64,000 nucleotides of DNA from Sanghuangporus weigelae (Eukaryota; Basidiomycota; Agaricomycetes; Hymenochaetales; Hymenochaetaceae): contig CP137319.1 of assembly GCA_033182465.1 (NCBI GenBank), positions 3,658,001 through 3,722,000 on the forward strand, written 5' to 3'. The position numbers were made by a program, and so were the translations under genes. The notes under the pieces were generated by a model. The model was not told the DNA's origin and ran no database searches. It saw nothing but the letters and a program-made list of their open reading frames with translations. This document shows, piece after piece, positions 9,836 to 20,778 of this stretch (its first letter is position 1; each line of letters starts with the position of its first letter).

Positions 9836-11250
9836 TGAAAGGATCCGCTCAAAATCTCGCATCAGGATCGACACGATCAACAGATCTACACAATCAGCTT
9901 CCTAAATGCGACCAGCAACCAAGCCAGCTATCACAGGCCCAAGCGATCGAGCGGCCTAGGCAACAGTAATCTGTTAACACCCGAGCGCTAGAAGAACCAA
10001 AGCGGATACGTAATCCCACTAACTCTAACGCTGCCGACCAAGCAACCAGAACGACCTCGATCAAAAGAAGCGATCAAACTTCTTAGAAGTCCAGAAGCAC
10101 AACTACTAAAGCCTAAATGCTAAAAGGCTAAAGGCTAATAAGGTTTATGGAGACCTCACTGGCATTTCAGCACTGTCAAGTCTGTGCACGAGTTTACATG
10201 GTCCTTTATGAAGTATACTATTTAGTATGCACGGCAACAGTTGGTACATATGACTGTCACATCGAAGCCGAGCGACACCTTCAAGATACAATGCATTCCA
10301 ATCCACCAAACCCAGTAGTACCCCAGGAACGAGAGGAACTCACGATCACAACTCGGACCCCTCGAACTGCGAACCCGATAACTTGGAGAATGATTGGATG
10401 GTATAGACCGGAGTTGCACACACCATGTCCAGCATCTACGATACAGGCAAACCTATATTTACCGAGAGATGCAAACCTGGAGACCAAGCAGTTACAACTC
10501 CTTATACAACGAAGGATATGGCATTACATTCGAGACATACGATATGAAGGCAAAGCATGGCTAGTCACCAGAACCCAGCAGAACCCGCCAGCAGAGCTTA
10601 TGCAGTTCATGATATGCCTTGGACCATACTCTACACCGACCCGACACCTTAACACCGATGTGCGAGTTATGCTTACCCTCGCTGGACCTCGAGATGAATT
10701 CCGAAGAATCACATACCGAGCAGCCTACATCGCTCCAAGAGCAAAGATGCCACTCAATGACGGCAATGACATCGTTATAGAGTACTGACAGTGGAGCATT
10801 CCACATCAGAACACCACCTCTATTGTCTCAAGTGGAGCGAAGCGCAGCAGGATGACAAAGGGACAGATGTAATGGTGGAGAAAAGTGGAGTAAAGTGGAG
10901 ACAGGATGAGTAAGAAATAGGATGGAAAATGGAATATCTGAGAGCATAAATAGCTGTAGGATTAGGCCCTCACTTCCCCATCTTTCGATCCTCTTAACAC
11001 ACTGGTGTAAAGCTTGCCCTACAGCGAGCTATTACTGTGTGCTTTGTACTATCACGCCTCTTGGAAATCCCAATCTGCTTTACTATCACCTTGTATCTGA
11101 AAGCATCCATAACTCGGACCGCGACTAAGAAGGCTAGTAAGGGACTGTGTGGTACAGCCAGACGTGGGTAGATAAGATCACCTCTGCACAACACACCGCT
11201 GCTTAGGCAAAAGGATCGAACCGGTGTAACCCCGGGCCTACTCCCTAACA
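9836..11250 (+). mobile_element. Nested LTR-like element 2 (1.4 kb)
   Basis: It starts TGAAAGGATCC and ends CTCCCTAACA, flanked on both sides by AAATC (9831-9835 and 11251-11255). It is the reverse-complement relative of element 1 without the GC-rich core. It carries the intact 213-codon frame, then a TATA-like CATAAATA at 10945-10952 about 300 bases before the right end. This layout fits a solo LTR with U3, R and U5 in the plus direction. Removing it with one AAATC copy restores the copia frame. Confidence 0.78.
10147..10788 (+). CDS. 213-aa protein of unknown function inside nested element 2
   Basis: This is the second copy of the frame in element 1, starting with ATG at 10147 (METSLAFQHCQ) and ending DIVIEY. 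No stop or frameshift separates the two copies, and about eight residues differ. The family is not recognised. It lies upstream of the TATA-like site, so a normal LTR promoter would not drive it; any expression would need another start site. Confidence 0.45.
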   Translation: METSLAFQHCQVCARVYMVLYEVYYLVCTATVGTYDCHIEAERHLQDTMHSNPPNPVVPQEREELTITTRTPRTANPITWRMIGWYRPELHTPCPASTIQANLYLPRDANLETKQLQLLIQRRIWHYIRDIRYEGKAWLVTRTQQNPPAELMQFMICLGPYSTPTRHLNTDVRVMLTLAGPRDEFRRITYRAAYIAPRAKMPLNDGNDIVIEY

Positions 11251-11255
11251 AAATC

Positions 11256-12492
11256 ACCATTTCAAGTACTGTACGGCAAAAGACCCGATGTCAGTCACAT
11301 TCGAACTTTCGGGGCTGTAGCATACATGCGCGTACCCCCAGAGAAACGCCATAAACTCAACCCCAAATCCATCAAGTGCATCCTTCTTGGGTACAGAGAC
11401 GACACTGCATACAGACTGATGGATCCAACCACGTGTCAGATCTATTATTCGCGTGATGTCCTCTTTGATGAACTCAAATCGTACGCTCGTCATTCTCCAC
11501 GCAATCCTTCATTAGAAAATGAAGTATACCTATATGATGAAGATCCAGACACCCAACTACCACACCAGATCGCAAAACCACCCAATAAAGCCCTTCGTCG
11601 CTCAAACCGTCCTCATAAGCCCACTATGTGTTCACTAGCCAGTCAACAACAGGAAACTACCCTTCGCTACCTCGATACGCTCCCCGGCCTATCCGAATTC
11701 GCAAATTCTGCAACTATTATTCGTTTCATCGCCGATACCCCCATTCCTAAAATGCTTCAAGATGCCCTTCGCTCAAAATACGCGAATGAATGGATAAAAG
11801 CAATGCAATACGAAGACAACAAGCTTACGGAGATGAAATGCTGGGAAGTCATCGAACGTCCCCCGAATGAACACGTCATCAAAGGAATGTGGGTGTACAA
11901 CCTTAAGAAACAAGCTGATAGGTCGCTCGATTACCGCGCTCGCTGGGTAGCACGAGGTGACACCCAGATCCCCGGACTCGAGTTTGGCGAGACCTTCGCG
12001 GCATCCGGAGACTTCATAACAGCAAAAATCATCATCGCGCTTTCTGCAAACGCAAACAGCAACCTCATTACAATCGATATAACTTCGGCCTACCTCAATA
12101 GCCCTCTGGATGAAAGCATCCTTGTCGAATACCCCACCAGTTTTGACGTGCTCGGTTTCCAAAACCCTGTATGCCGCCTGTCCAAAGCCCTCTATGGCCT
12201 TAAACAAGGCGCTAGAGCGTGGTCTGAACATTTTCCCCTGAAACTGGGTGAACTCGACTATATCAAATGCATTACCGCTCCAAGTGTCTATGTTCGCTCA
12301 GACAATGAGGGGGAGACTATATTGGCAACACATGTCGACGACTGCAACGCAAAATGCACCACGTTCTCTGGCGAACCAATGTCCAAAACTCATCGGTTCA
12401 AAAATGGAATTGGCCGATTTTTCGATTTCAAGGAGAGAAATCCAACCATCGAAAATGTCGTGCTTGGAATGAACGTTGAAACTCCTTGGAAC
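11256..12492 (+). pseudogene. copia integrase C-terminus and reverse transcriptase
   Basis: After element 2 the frame resumes with the integrase tail PFQVLYGKRPDVSH and FGAVAYM, then the copia reverse transcriptase: KAMQYEDNKLTEM, ARWVARGDTQIPG, the first catalytic Asp in ITIDITSAYLN (near 12075), CRLSKALYGLKQGARAW (near 12175) and the active-site block THVDDC near 12331. Most copia enzymes have YVDD, so the His before VDD is unusual. The frame breaks at the third insertion at 12493. No stop occurs inside this segment. Confidence 0.92.
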
Positions 12493-13743
12493 TGTCTGTT
12501 AGCAGAGGAGTGTCGCAGTTCTGTTGGAGGCTGTTCTGTAAGATTGAGACGAATGGAATAGCAGAAGGGTGACTATAGGCCAAAGCTGGGGTGATTCCGA
12601 AGGGTTGAGCTAGGTTCTGAAGCGGTTTCGGAGGGGATGAGTGAGTTGAGATTAAAGGCTGCTGAAAGTATGTGAGGGTGGGGATTTGAGCGGAGAAAAG
12701 AAGCCGAGAAGCAAGTGGGAGAAGTCGAGGCGAGGGGGATCGGCGGTGGCGATACGATGGTACGAACGATGTCCTCACAGGTAACCCTTCGATGGATTCG
12801 AACCCTGGGGAGTAGTAACGATGAGACGAAGCTTGGGACAATATTTCCGAAACTTAGAACGAAGCTAGAGTGATCCTATGAGGATCCGATATGATGCGAC
12901 GGGATGCAATAAAACGCGAGGTGTTGCGCAGCGTAACAATGCAATACGATGCATAACAGAGTGGGGGGGGGGGGACGAGAGTTAAACAAAGGGACCAGTA
13001 AGTTGCAAGTAGAGACTCTAACAGCAATGCAAGTCAAACTGAGTACACTGATCTCGGAACACGACTGCTAGGCAGGGGTCTCGGGACGAATGAAACAGAA
13101 CTATCGTATATTTGATAGAGGCAAGAGAGTCGAAGTGAGTACAGTGAGAGTCGAGGTGTTTCGACTGTAGCAAGGAGAGAAGACGAGTAGGACTAGAACT
13201 GGGCTTTCCGGTCCAGACTTGACTCCTGTACTGATCTGTGGGCCGGACTGAACTGAACTCCCCTACACAAATAGATCGTCTATTTATAACATTGTCCATC
13301 CTGAGCCTTCGAAGCATCAGGGACCATAAACGAAGAGAAGTCGGAAGGCATATCTCAAAGGGGAGCATGGAGAACAAAAGATGAGGTGAACATATCTGGA
13401 AAGTGGCAAGCACATAGATCATAGGGCATAAAACAAAATATGAGCGCATATGGAACATAGAGGGGAGAAGTCGGAGTGCATTGCATCGGATTGAAGCTTG
13501 GGAGGCGTCGGGTGTTGGTCCCGAGTCTCACAATTCAAATCTTGGGCTTGGGACTGATAAGACGAGTCGGCTGAGCCTTCCTTTGTGGAGTCGACTGGGT
13601 GGCTCAGGTGTCTGATCTGCTATCCTTGAGCGATTTCCAACGTCGTAAGTTTTTCCCCAGTGGCAGTCCAATGCGTGAGGCTGTAATAGATTGCTCTGCT
13701 TCGAATCATGTCGATCCGTGCCGGATTAAACTGTTATGATGCA
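12493..13743 (+). mobile_element. Nested LTR-like element 3 (about 1.25 kb)
   Basis: Copia coding sequence is interrupted here and resumes near 13748 in the frame expected if TG...CA (12493-13743) plus a 4-base GAAC duplication (12489-12492 and 13744-13747) are removed. The insert has no convincing gene, contains a run of 12 G near 12963-12974 and a TATA-like TATTTATA at 13281. It resembles a solo LTR unrelated to elements 1 and 2. The 4-base duplication is shorter than usual, so the exact ends are uncertain. Confidence 0.5.
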
Positions 13744-13747
13744 GAAC

Positions 13748-14641
13748 ATGGCAGAATGTGTGTCACGTGCGTGATTTCGGACCTAGCGCGTCGTTGCTTC
13801 TTACAACGTCCATCTAAGGCAAAACAAAGGTATCATCAAACTCACCGTACGACAGAAAATCGAACGAGCCCTCTCGAAGTACGGTCTCAGCGACTCTCCC
13901 ATCGTCAAAACTCCTATGGCCATCGCGGCCCTAATGGTATTCGATCGGGATGAGGGGGAATGATTTGAGATCCCACCTTGGCCGTACACCCAACTTGTTG
14001 GCGAGCTTCTTTGGATGGCCACAATTCTCAGAATCGACATCGCCTTCTCGGCAAATGTACTCACTAGGTACATGCATAAGCCAGCCAGAGTACACTGGGT
14101 AGCTGCTTGATGTGTTCTTCAATACCTCAAGGGGACTAAGGATCTTGGACTGACCTACCACTTTGATGGCTCAGAAACACCTATCGCGTACTCTGACTCT
14201 GACTGGGCTGGTGATCTTTCTGACAGAAAATCCACTACAGGGTTTCTCTTCATGCTAAAAGGTAGTCCTGTCGCCTGGAAGTCTCGCAAACAATCTGTTG
14301 TTGCGAAGTCCACTGCTGAAGCTGAGTATATTGTGCTATCTGCTTGCGCTCAAGAAGGAATCTGGTTTAGAAATTTCTTCTCCGAGATCAACCGTGGCTT
14401 CCAACAGCCTCTACTTATCTATGCTGACAACCAGCCTGCTCTGCAAATGACCGAGAACCCTGTACACCTTTCCAAAACGAAGCACATCGACATCCCTATT
14501 CATCATATCCGAGATGAAGTTCAGAAAGGACGTATCAAGCTGGTCCATATACCAGGAAATGAAAACCCCGCTGACATTCTCACGAAACCTCTCGCCGCGG
14601 ACAAACATAACAACTGTCTTTCACTTCTCGGCATGATCTAG
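13748..14641 (+). pseudogene. copia reverse transcriptase end and RNase H
   Basis: The frame gives GIIKLTVRQKIERALSKYG, the connection region with YTQLVGELLWMA, then RNase H: PIAYSDSDWAGD, STTGFLF, QSVVAKSTAEAEYIVLS, YADNQPALQM, SKTKHIDI and the usual copia end IPGNENPADILTKPLA, with a stop at 14639-14641. Stops interrupt it at 13772 (TGA), 13784 (TAG), 13961 (TGA) and 14108 (TGA). The stretch 14111-14641 is fully open. RNase H acidic residues are visible. Confidence 0.9.
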
Positions 14642-14650
14642 TCTCTCGTC

Positions 14651-14659
14651 GAGGGGGAG
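14651..14659 (+). promoter_or_regulatory. Polypurine tract
   Basis: GAGGGGGAG lies directly against the right LTR, the expected position for plus-strand DNA priming during reverse transcription. Confidence 0.85.
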
Positions 14660-14992
14660 TGTTAAAGATATGACATTCTTTATGTGCGACTTGACCTTTT
14701 GTTCTCTATCGTATCGGCTCTTTCTCCCTCCATAAATGGCTCCTTATCGATCACGTGTAGATTTCTTTTCCTTTTCATTTCTTTTCACCTATTATGTCAT
14801 GCGTGGCTGACACAACCAATATCAACATCTACTGCGCATGCCACTCACCTCAGTCGTCTACTACTACAACGACTGAGGTGAGACTCTTTTGTTACTTTCT
14901 TCCTCTATAGAATTCACTATATTGTTCACGTAGATTTGTAAAAGGTGAATACACAGAGTCGTCTACTACTACAACGACTGAGATTTGTAAAA
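14660..14992 (+). repeat. Right LTR of copia element
   Basis: It is 333 bp, with one base different from the left LTR, the same hairpin pair, and is followed by the target duplication GCCCT at 14993-14997. It ends about 70 bases from the stop codon of the Atg22-like gene, so it now forms the DNA just downstream of that gene. Confidence 0.93.
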
Positions 14993-15060
14993 GCCCTTTT
15001 ATCTCTTCCAATTCCGAGTACTGGAAGCTGATTTGCATGATCCAGTTCCGAAAACAAAAT

Positions 15061-16966
15061 TCATCGGCCAGCTTCCCGCTCCGAGTACTTTTGCACATCC
15101 TCTCTCCCTCTTTCCACATCGACGTTCCAGAGCAAAGGCAGCGTGCTCCAAATCATCGTAACCAAAAAGAAGAACGAATAGCGAATATCGCCCGTTGCAT
15201 TCGCGATAAGCCCGACGACAAGCGGGCCGAGGAACGAGCTCGATTTATCAGTAATGGAGTATAACGCATACCATCGCGCTTCTTCCCCGCGCGTGCCGAG
15301 CTCGGCATAGAAAGTGCGTGCGTATGCTTGGAAGGCACCGTAGACTGCACCAAAGTAGACAGCAAGAGCGTACATCTCGCCTGGTGTTGTCAGCCCTCCG
15401 AAGTGCGGCGCTGTCACTAACGTGTTGGCGTTGACGTTCGTGGAAGGAAAGCGGAACGGAGGGAGGAATCCAAGACATCCATAAAGAGGGATGAAACCGC
15501 ATGCACAGACGAGTGTGTTAAGCACGCGTTTATTCGACCATCCAACGCGGCGTTGTATCCGCGGCCAGACGAGCGCACCAAGCACACCTGCGGCGTTCAC
15601 AATAGACCTACGATGATGAGCGAATTGGCAGGCATCTCGAGCTGCGTTTTGCCGAATAAGAGTGCAGCGGAGGTGATAGTGGTGAATCCGTCGCTCAGTA
15701 AAAACCATGCGCCGAGGAAAAGAAAACTGTGTCTTAGACGCTTGATCTCCGTCCAGCGAAGCATTTGGCCCAAGCGTTGCCACGCTTTCTATATTTCTCG
15801 CTTCAGGCTGAACGGTCCAATTTCTTCAGAGGATTCTTTAAGTAACAGAGACGAAGTCCCAGGGAGCCATGTACCGGCAGGAATCGAGAAAAGAGCTCTC
15901 CATAGTCCACTAGCGAAGATGGCGAGGCGTAATGAAAAGGTCGAGCCCTTCATAAGTGTTACAGGAGCCAAAGTTATGACGAGCGCAACAATTCCTGCAA
16001 AGTATCCCAGTGAAATACTCGTGCCTGAAATTCGCGCAGTCGTATGCGAGACAATAGAAGTATACTTCTCAAAGAGAGTTTGCGCCTCAGGAGACGCTCG
16101 ATGCTCGCGTGCAACAGTGGCTCTTCGTACGCGTCTTCATCAGATTTCCTTTCCTCACTGTCCTGTTGAGGTATCAATATCGATGCATGGTCTGAAGAGT
16201 GTAATTCTTGGAACGCGGCGACAACTGCCGTGTCCTCGCGTGCACATACGGGTTCATCGCTACAGCACTTGCGCCAAATCCGACGTTTGCTATAATGGCG
16301 AAGAGTGCTGCTAGTGGCCACACGGAAGAGGAAGATGGAAGGGCGAGGAAGAGCATTGCAGATATTGAGCCCAATGTGGCGAATAGGAAGAGAGCACGTT
16401 TCTGGTGAGGTGCTGAGAATGTTGTTAGCGCCAACTTGGCTGAACGTATAAATGGCTGCGATGCGTACGATGGTCTGCAATCCCACCCATGGAGATGACG
16501 GTCAGTGCTTGAATTGCAACGGAAATTGAATAGACGTATAGACCACGCTTCATCAGTAGAACGTCTCCTGCAACTAAGCCTGTATGTACCCGAAGCTAGC
16601 GCTGTCGACCCAAATCCAGCCAATCTTAACACCACAGCAGTATCCTCATCTGTATCTGCAGCATTGAGCGGTGCAGTCTTTACTGTCGAGCAGGGTCTTG
16701 TCTTGTCTGGAAGGAGATAGCCATTGTCCCGAGCGAATTGCTCAAGGCAGATCGGTAGGAAAAGCGTCAGGGAGACGACGACAAATACTTGACTCCACTT
16801 TCGGAAGTACGATACATGTTAGAAACCGGCGTTGAGGTATCCAGAACGTAGCATCACACCTTGCGAAAGCATAACTCAGCCAGCCACGCAGATGTCGCTT
16901 TGCCTTCCCTTCCTCGTATTCATCCCGGCGTGGTATACGATTTGGAGGCGCATCCTCAGAGTCCAT
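15061..16966 (-). CDS. Atg22-like vacuolar transporter (MFS superfamily), possible frameshift
   Basis: Read across introns from an ATG at 16966 (MDSEDAPPNR), this gives an Atg22-type transporter, a family proposed to export amino acids from the vacuole after autophagy. Supporting blocks are RGWLSYAFA then VVVSLTLFLPICLEQFA, LYVYSISVAIQALTVISM, RALFLFATLGSISAML, ISLGYFAGIVALVITLAP, SFLFLGAWFLLSDGFTT and ALYSITDKSSSFLGPLVVG. The end is EREAGR at 15061. One join does not work by splicing: near 15600 the frame shifts by one base between NSLIIVGLL and NAAGVLGAL, which would normally be continuous. A second awkward join lies near 16565. The gene may be a recent pseudogene, or the sequence may have base errors. 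The copia element sits just downstream. Confidence 0.75.
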
Positions 16967-17107
16967 CACGCTAGAGTAAGATAAAGGCAGGCGATGCTGC
17001 TTCGTGTTGGTAGAGAGAAAACAGTCTGCTATACGATTGTTGACGACAAAGCGAGCAGGAAGTGAAGCTACAGATGGGTACAAAAGGTGTTCGTCACTCT
17101 CGTTTTA

Positions 17108-17229
17108 GGAAGGTAAATTTGCATGCCTTGCATGGCAGTATTATGAGTATAAGCGTCGGATAGCACCTCGTCAACTTCTTCATGCTGAGGGATGGCTACT
17201 TCCAGAGAAGGCATGCAAATCTGCCTTCC
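17108..17229. repeat. Short inverted-repeat element (122 bp)
   Basis: Arms at 17108-17129 and 17208-17229 are 22 bp with two mismatches, both containing TTTGCATGCCTT. The interior is unique. No clear target duplication. It lies about 140 bp upstream of the Atg22-like start codon and may be a small MITE. Confidence 0.5.
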
Positions 17230-17737
17230 AAATTGGGGGGTGACGAACCCACCTGTACATACTGATCATTACATGTAATGATATGCTGTGTTCGAACGGA
17301 TTTCGCGATCAAAGATCAACAATACTAGTACTCATATTTCATCTCTTTAACTTTTTCTTACAATCAGTATCATTATTACATTGCACAACGGAACGGAACA
17401 TCATCTGGCGTGTACCCAAAACTGTATGCCTCTGGAGTCTGGACTCAATATTCAAGATACTCATTATTTCACATATTCCGCCTCTTCGGATGTTTCTTTC
17501 CTCGAGCTATACCTAGTCGCTGTCCGCAATATAACCTCCCACCTTACCGTGTGTGACAGATCGGTGAACTTCCGGTGCCTGGCGCGTTGGGAACCCTTCA
17601 AAGCCGCCCCTGCGCTCCCCCTTCTGGCACAAAGCTGAGAATAGCTTGACCTGAAGGGAAGGGACGTTCTCTAACGGGAGTTCTGTGCCACCGACCTACA
17701 AGAATCATAAGATAACGAATGCTGCAGTGAAAGAAAA
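17230..17737. other. Intergenic, 5' side of Atg22-like gene and 3' side of tyrosinase
   Basis: Only short overlapping frames with no recognisable product. I see nothing further in it. Confidence 0.4.
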
Positions 17738-19767
17738 TCATTTGCGTACGAGTGCGCAGCGCCAGTGCATGTGAGTCTTGAGATATTCTTTGATTCCTTC
17801 CACATCGTTGATATCCTTTCCCTTGCCCAATAATATGCCTAGGAGAGGACAATCGTGAGTGATGTACTTCGCTGATGCAGCTAAAGGGTTAACTCACGTG
17901 TCAGAGGTACTTGTCCGGATACCGTCTCGCCCTCTTCCTGGCGCCTCTTACAGTTCGCGCATTGATCGCTTGAATTCTTGAAGATGGCGACGTCTCCGGC
18001 ACGCTCCGGGGCATGCAAATAATCCCCCGATGGAACCTTCTCGGACAAGAATATGAAAATATGACCGCTCCTTGCAAATTCCGCAGGGTTAACTGTGACC
18101 GTAGCGAACCAGTCATAGTAGCGAGCCGGGTAGGTAGGGCTTGTTCCACTAGCTGCCCCACGACCAGCTGTCCGTGTGATCCAGATTAAGCGCGAAGTCT
18201 GCCAAATAAATTGATATCGAGAAGAACTCACGGTTGGAGGAGGTATTTACAACCGACAGTGACTTGGATTGGGCCAAGGCTGTGGCAGTCACTGCATCTT
18301 GGGAAACGTCGAAAATAGGGCCATATAGCTTCATTACAGCCTTCATGACGGCCTCGCGCAGCTCTTCAGGGTTTTTCACATCACTGCCAATTTCCGGATA
18401 CGTATACCCGAATGCTTTCATGTCACGGACCGACTCAGATTTCCAGAAAGTATAGTCGTCGACATGGAATGGTGTGAGGTCCGTGTAGGTGTCTACGGAT
18501 TCATTGGGTGGTACAGTGAAACTTCCTTCCTGTGAGGGACCGGGAACAACCCAGAGATCCGGATTGAGAGCCTGCCAGAGAGCCAACATTCGATCAACCT
18601 AAACGAAGATCAATGCAAAGTAATCAAACCCGGACAGCTCAATTCAGTATCACTTTAAGACCTACATTTGCATGATGAAGGAAGAATATCGGATCAAATG
18701 CCGCCATGGGGACGTCTCCCATATGCCCTTGTTCCCCAATATAGAGATGAACGTCGTCGTGTATCTCTTCGAGATTGTTTGCTCCCTGGCCGTTGCGGCG
18801 GTTTGACATGGTCATCCAATCATGATTATACGCTAGCAAATCGAATATTAAATCGCGGATTTGGTCATTATTCTCACTCAAGGTACTGATTAAACAGAGC
18901 AATAAGTTGAACCGGATAGGTCACAGAATACAGCATTTCTTACCTCTCGACCTCTTCAGGTTGGCTTTTCGCATCTGGATCCGTAGTGCTCGCTGGATGG
19001 CGTACCGTCTTGCGCCAGATGGCGAACCTATCTTCAAAGGAAGGGTCGATAGGATGGAATTTGTAACCGAAAAGCGGGTTCGGGATGTGCTCCATCTCTC
19101 CATGAGGCGCGGTGACTACTTTTACCGTCTCAATAGAGTTTAAGAGGGGATGGATAGTGTTTGGCTTGACTGCCCAATCATAGTATCTATATGCGCGTTT
19201 CTGTGAGGTTGAGCACCGAAGGAGAGCGTCAAAAAAGCTTACGGCTGTCGGAGCCGCCGAGATGCTTCTTGATACTTGATCTTCAAATCGTGCCTTTCAT
19301 ACGAATTCGCTATCTTTCTGGCCTCCTCCCATACCACTTGCTATAGTGCTCTCGCATCAGTAGTTCGCTAATATATCGAATATCCAAGTCACTAAGTACC
19401 TCGTAAAGCGCGACATATGGACGGTGCCACGTTGGGAAGATGACGCTGCCATGGGTGCAGTATCCTCCGAAGTCATAGCTATCCTGTCCTTGAACACCAT
19501 CCCATGGCTGGTAAGGCTTTCCGTGGATACCTAATTAACAGCGAGTACCTGAGAAGTGAAGTCACAGTAGTCATGATAAATTCGCATACCTGCGACTTGA
19601 AAGTGACTGGTCAGCTTGCTTTGGTCTGCACACTGAATTTCACGCAGAGCAAGTAGATAGAGGTTCAGGACGTCAACGTCCTCAGCGAACTGATTGAACT
19701 CCAAGCGAGGAGGAACAGTGGAGCCTAAGGTCTTGACGCCAGTGACGTGGTAGTATTTGTTGGACAT
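17738..19767 (-). CDS. Tyrosinase (polyphenol oxidase)
   Basis: A type-3 copper enzyme that hydroxylates monophenols and oxidises diphenols to quinones, leading to melanin. The protein starts MSNKYYHVTGVK at 19767 with no signal peptide, as in other mushroom tyrosinases, which are made as latent cytosolic proteins. The copper A site is carried by the His in AGIHGKPYQPW, the Cys-x-His pair in GGYCTHGSVIFPTWHRP, and the His of WHRP. The Cys-Thr-His triplet is the usual thioether. Copper B is carried by DVHLYIG and by DPIFFLHHANVDR (near 18670). The C-terminal part (18589 down to 17738) has FSISIYLADFAL and YYDWFATVTVN, the domain normally cleaved to activate the enzyme, and ends HWRCALVRK. At least eight exons. 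All six copper His are visible. Confidence 0.9.
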
Positions 19768-20778
19768 CGTTGGACACCGAATATAAGAGATGACAAGAAA
19801 GAAACCTAGGCGGCTGTGGTTTTGGGAGCTATGTACAGGCCCTTTTAAGTATTCCTGGAAATTTCTTCGGATAAAAAGGAGACCCCTGAAGTTTGCCGTC
19901 GAGCACAAAGCTTAAGAAGGGATGTAGATTGGAAAGGCAAGCGGGAAGGTGGAGTTTCAGCTGAAGGGAAGGTGGAGGGATGAGACAATATTGCTTCGAG
20001 AATAACGTCTGACAACAGCGTACGGTCATTATGATCATCCAGATGTTCAGAAAGAGTAAAGCTCAGAGCATTGCTATGTTTGGGCCTGACCATGCATCAT
20101 TTCTTACATGGCTAACAGGAAGAACGAAGCCATTAATGGTTCTCGAGTCGAGACTGCTTTTGTACAAGTCAGGTTTTCCCTGTATTACGAGTTATTTTGC
20201 AGATACGTTTACAGACAGTGCACGAATATCTTCATAGCAGATTCGAGAGGTTCTCGAGGCGTGATAAGATAAAGTGCTTCAAAGAGTTTTCTGGCAATGT
20301 GAAATCATACAGACATAAAGCTGTAACATTCACCATTTATTCCTCACCTTGAGAGTCACTATGATAGGAAAATGGCTCATGATGGACGCACCATCGCGTT
20401 TCCTGAAACACCGGGAAGAATCACATGAGCGTCTCATAATACCAAAATGCTGCTTGGAAGCCTTGAAAGTACTTGGAAGAATTCTTGTAAAAAGCAAATA
20501 ACGATGTTCCACACGTCTATAGAATTCAGTTGAATGAGTACCCTGAATGATCGGATAATCTTTTGGGACTCACTATCTCAAATGATTAGCCGCGCTGCCC
20601 GTCGCGGAGAGGAATCCTGTAAAGCGGCCGCGACAATAAGAACAAAGGGCGGGTCGTTCCATGCCAGCGCAAATTTAGCGCGATATAAGGCCCAGATGCC
20701 TCACCTTGATAATACGGACCAAGAAGAAACTCGGATGAGGAGGTTCGAAAGTAGGCGTTTTTTTCGACCGTTACCATA
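19768..20778. other. Intergenic region upstream of tyrosinase
   Basis: Short frames only, none recognised. The first 100 bases upstream of 19767 should hold the tyrosinase promoter; a TATA-like element was not clear. Confidence 0.4.

Larger units (their letters stand above)
3794..14992 (+). mobile_element. Ty1/copia LTR retrotransposon, nested and inactivated
   Basis: A complete LTR-to-LTR element: 333-bp LTRs, a primer-binding site next to the left LTR, a purine tract next to the right LTR, and a gag-pol frame in the copia order Gag, protease, integrase, reverse transcriptase, RNase H. The total is 11.2 kb because three other elements have inserted into it (4992-8091, 9836-11250 and 12493-13743). 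Removing them with one copy of each short duplication leaves a single reading frame of about 4.7 kb, a normal copia length. The LTRs differ at one base only (T at about 4073, C at about 14939), so the integration appears recent even though the coding frame is badly damaged. Confidence 0.95.

Noticed and set aside
11773-12231. 152-codon minus-strand open frame
   Set aside because: Antisense shadow of the reverse transcriptase; no motif of its own.
12791-12806. Perfect minus-strand B-box sequence GGTTCGAATCC in nested element 3, as in a tRNA gene
   Set aside because: The flanking bases cannot pair as a T stem and no acceptor or anticodon arm can be folded upstream.
15553-16314. 253-codon plus-strand open frame
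   Set aside because: It is the antisense of the Atg22-like gene, whose minus-strand exons have clear family motifs.
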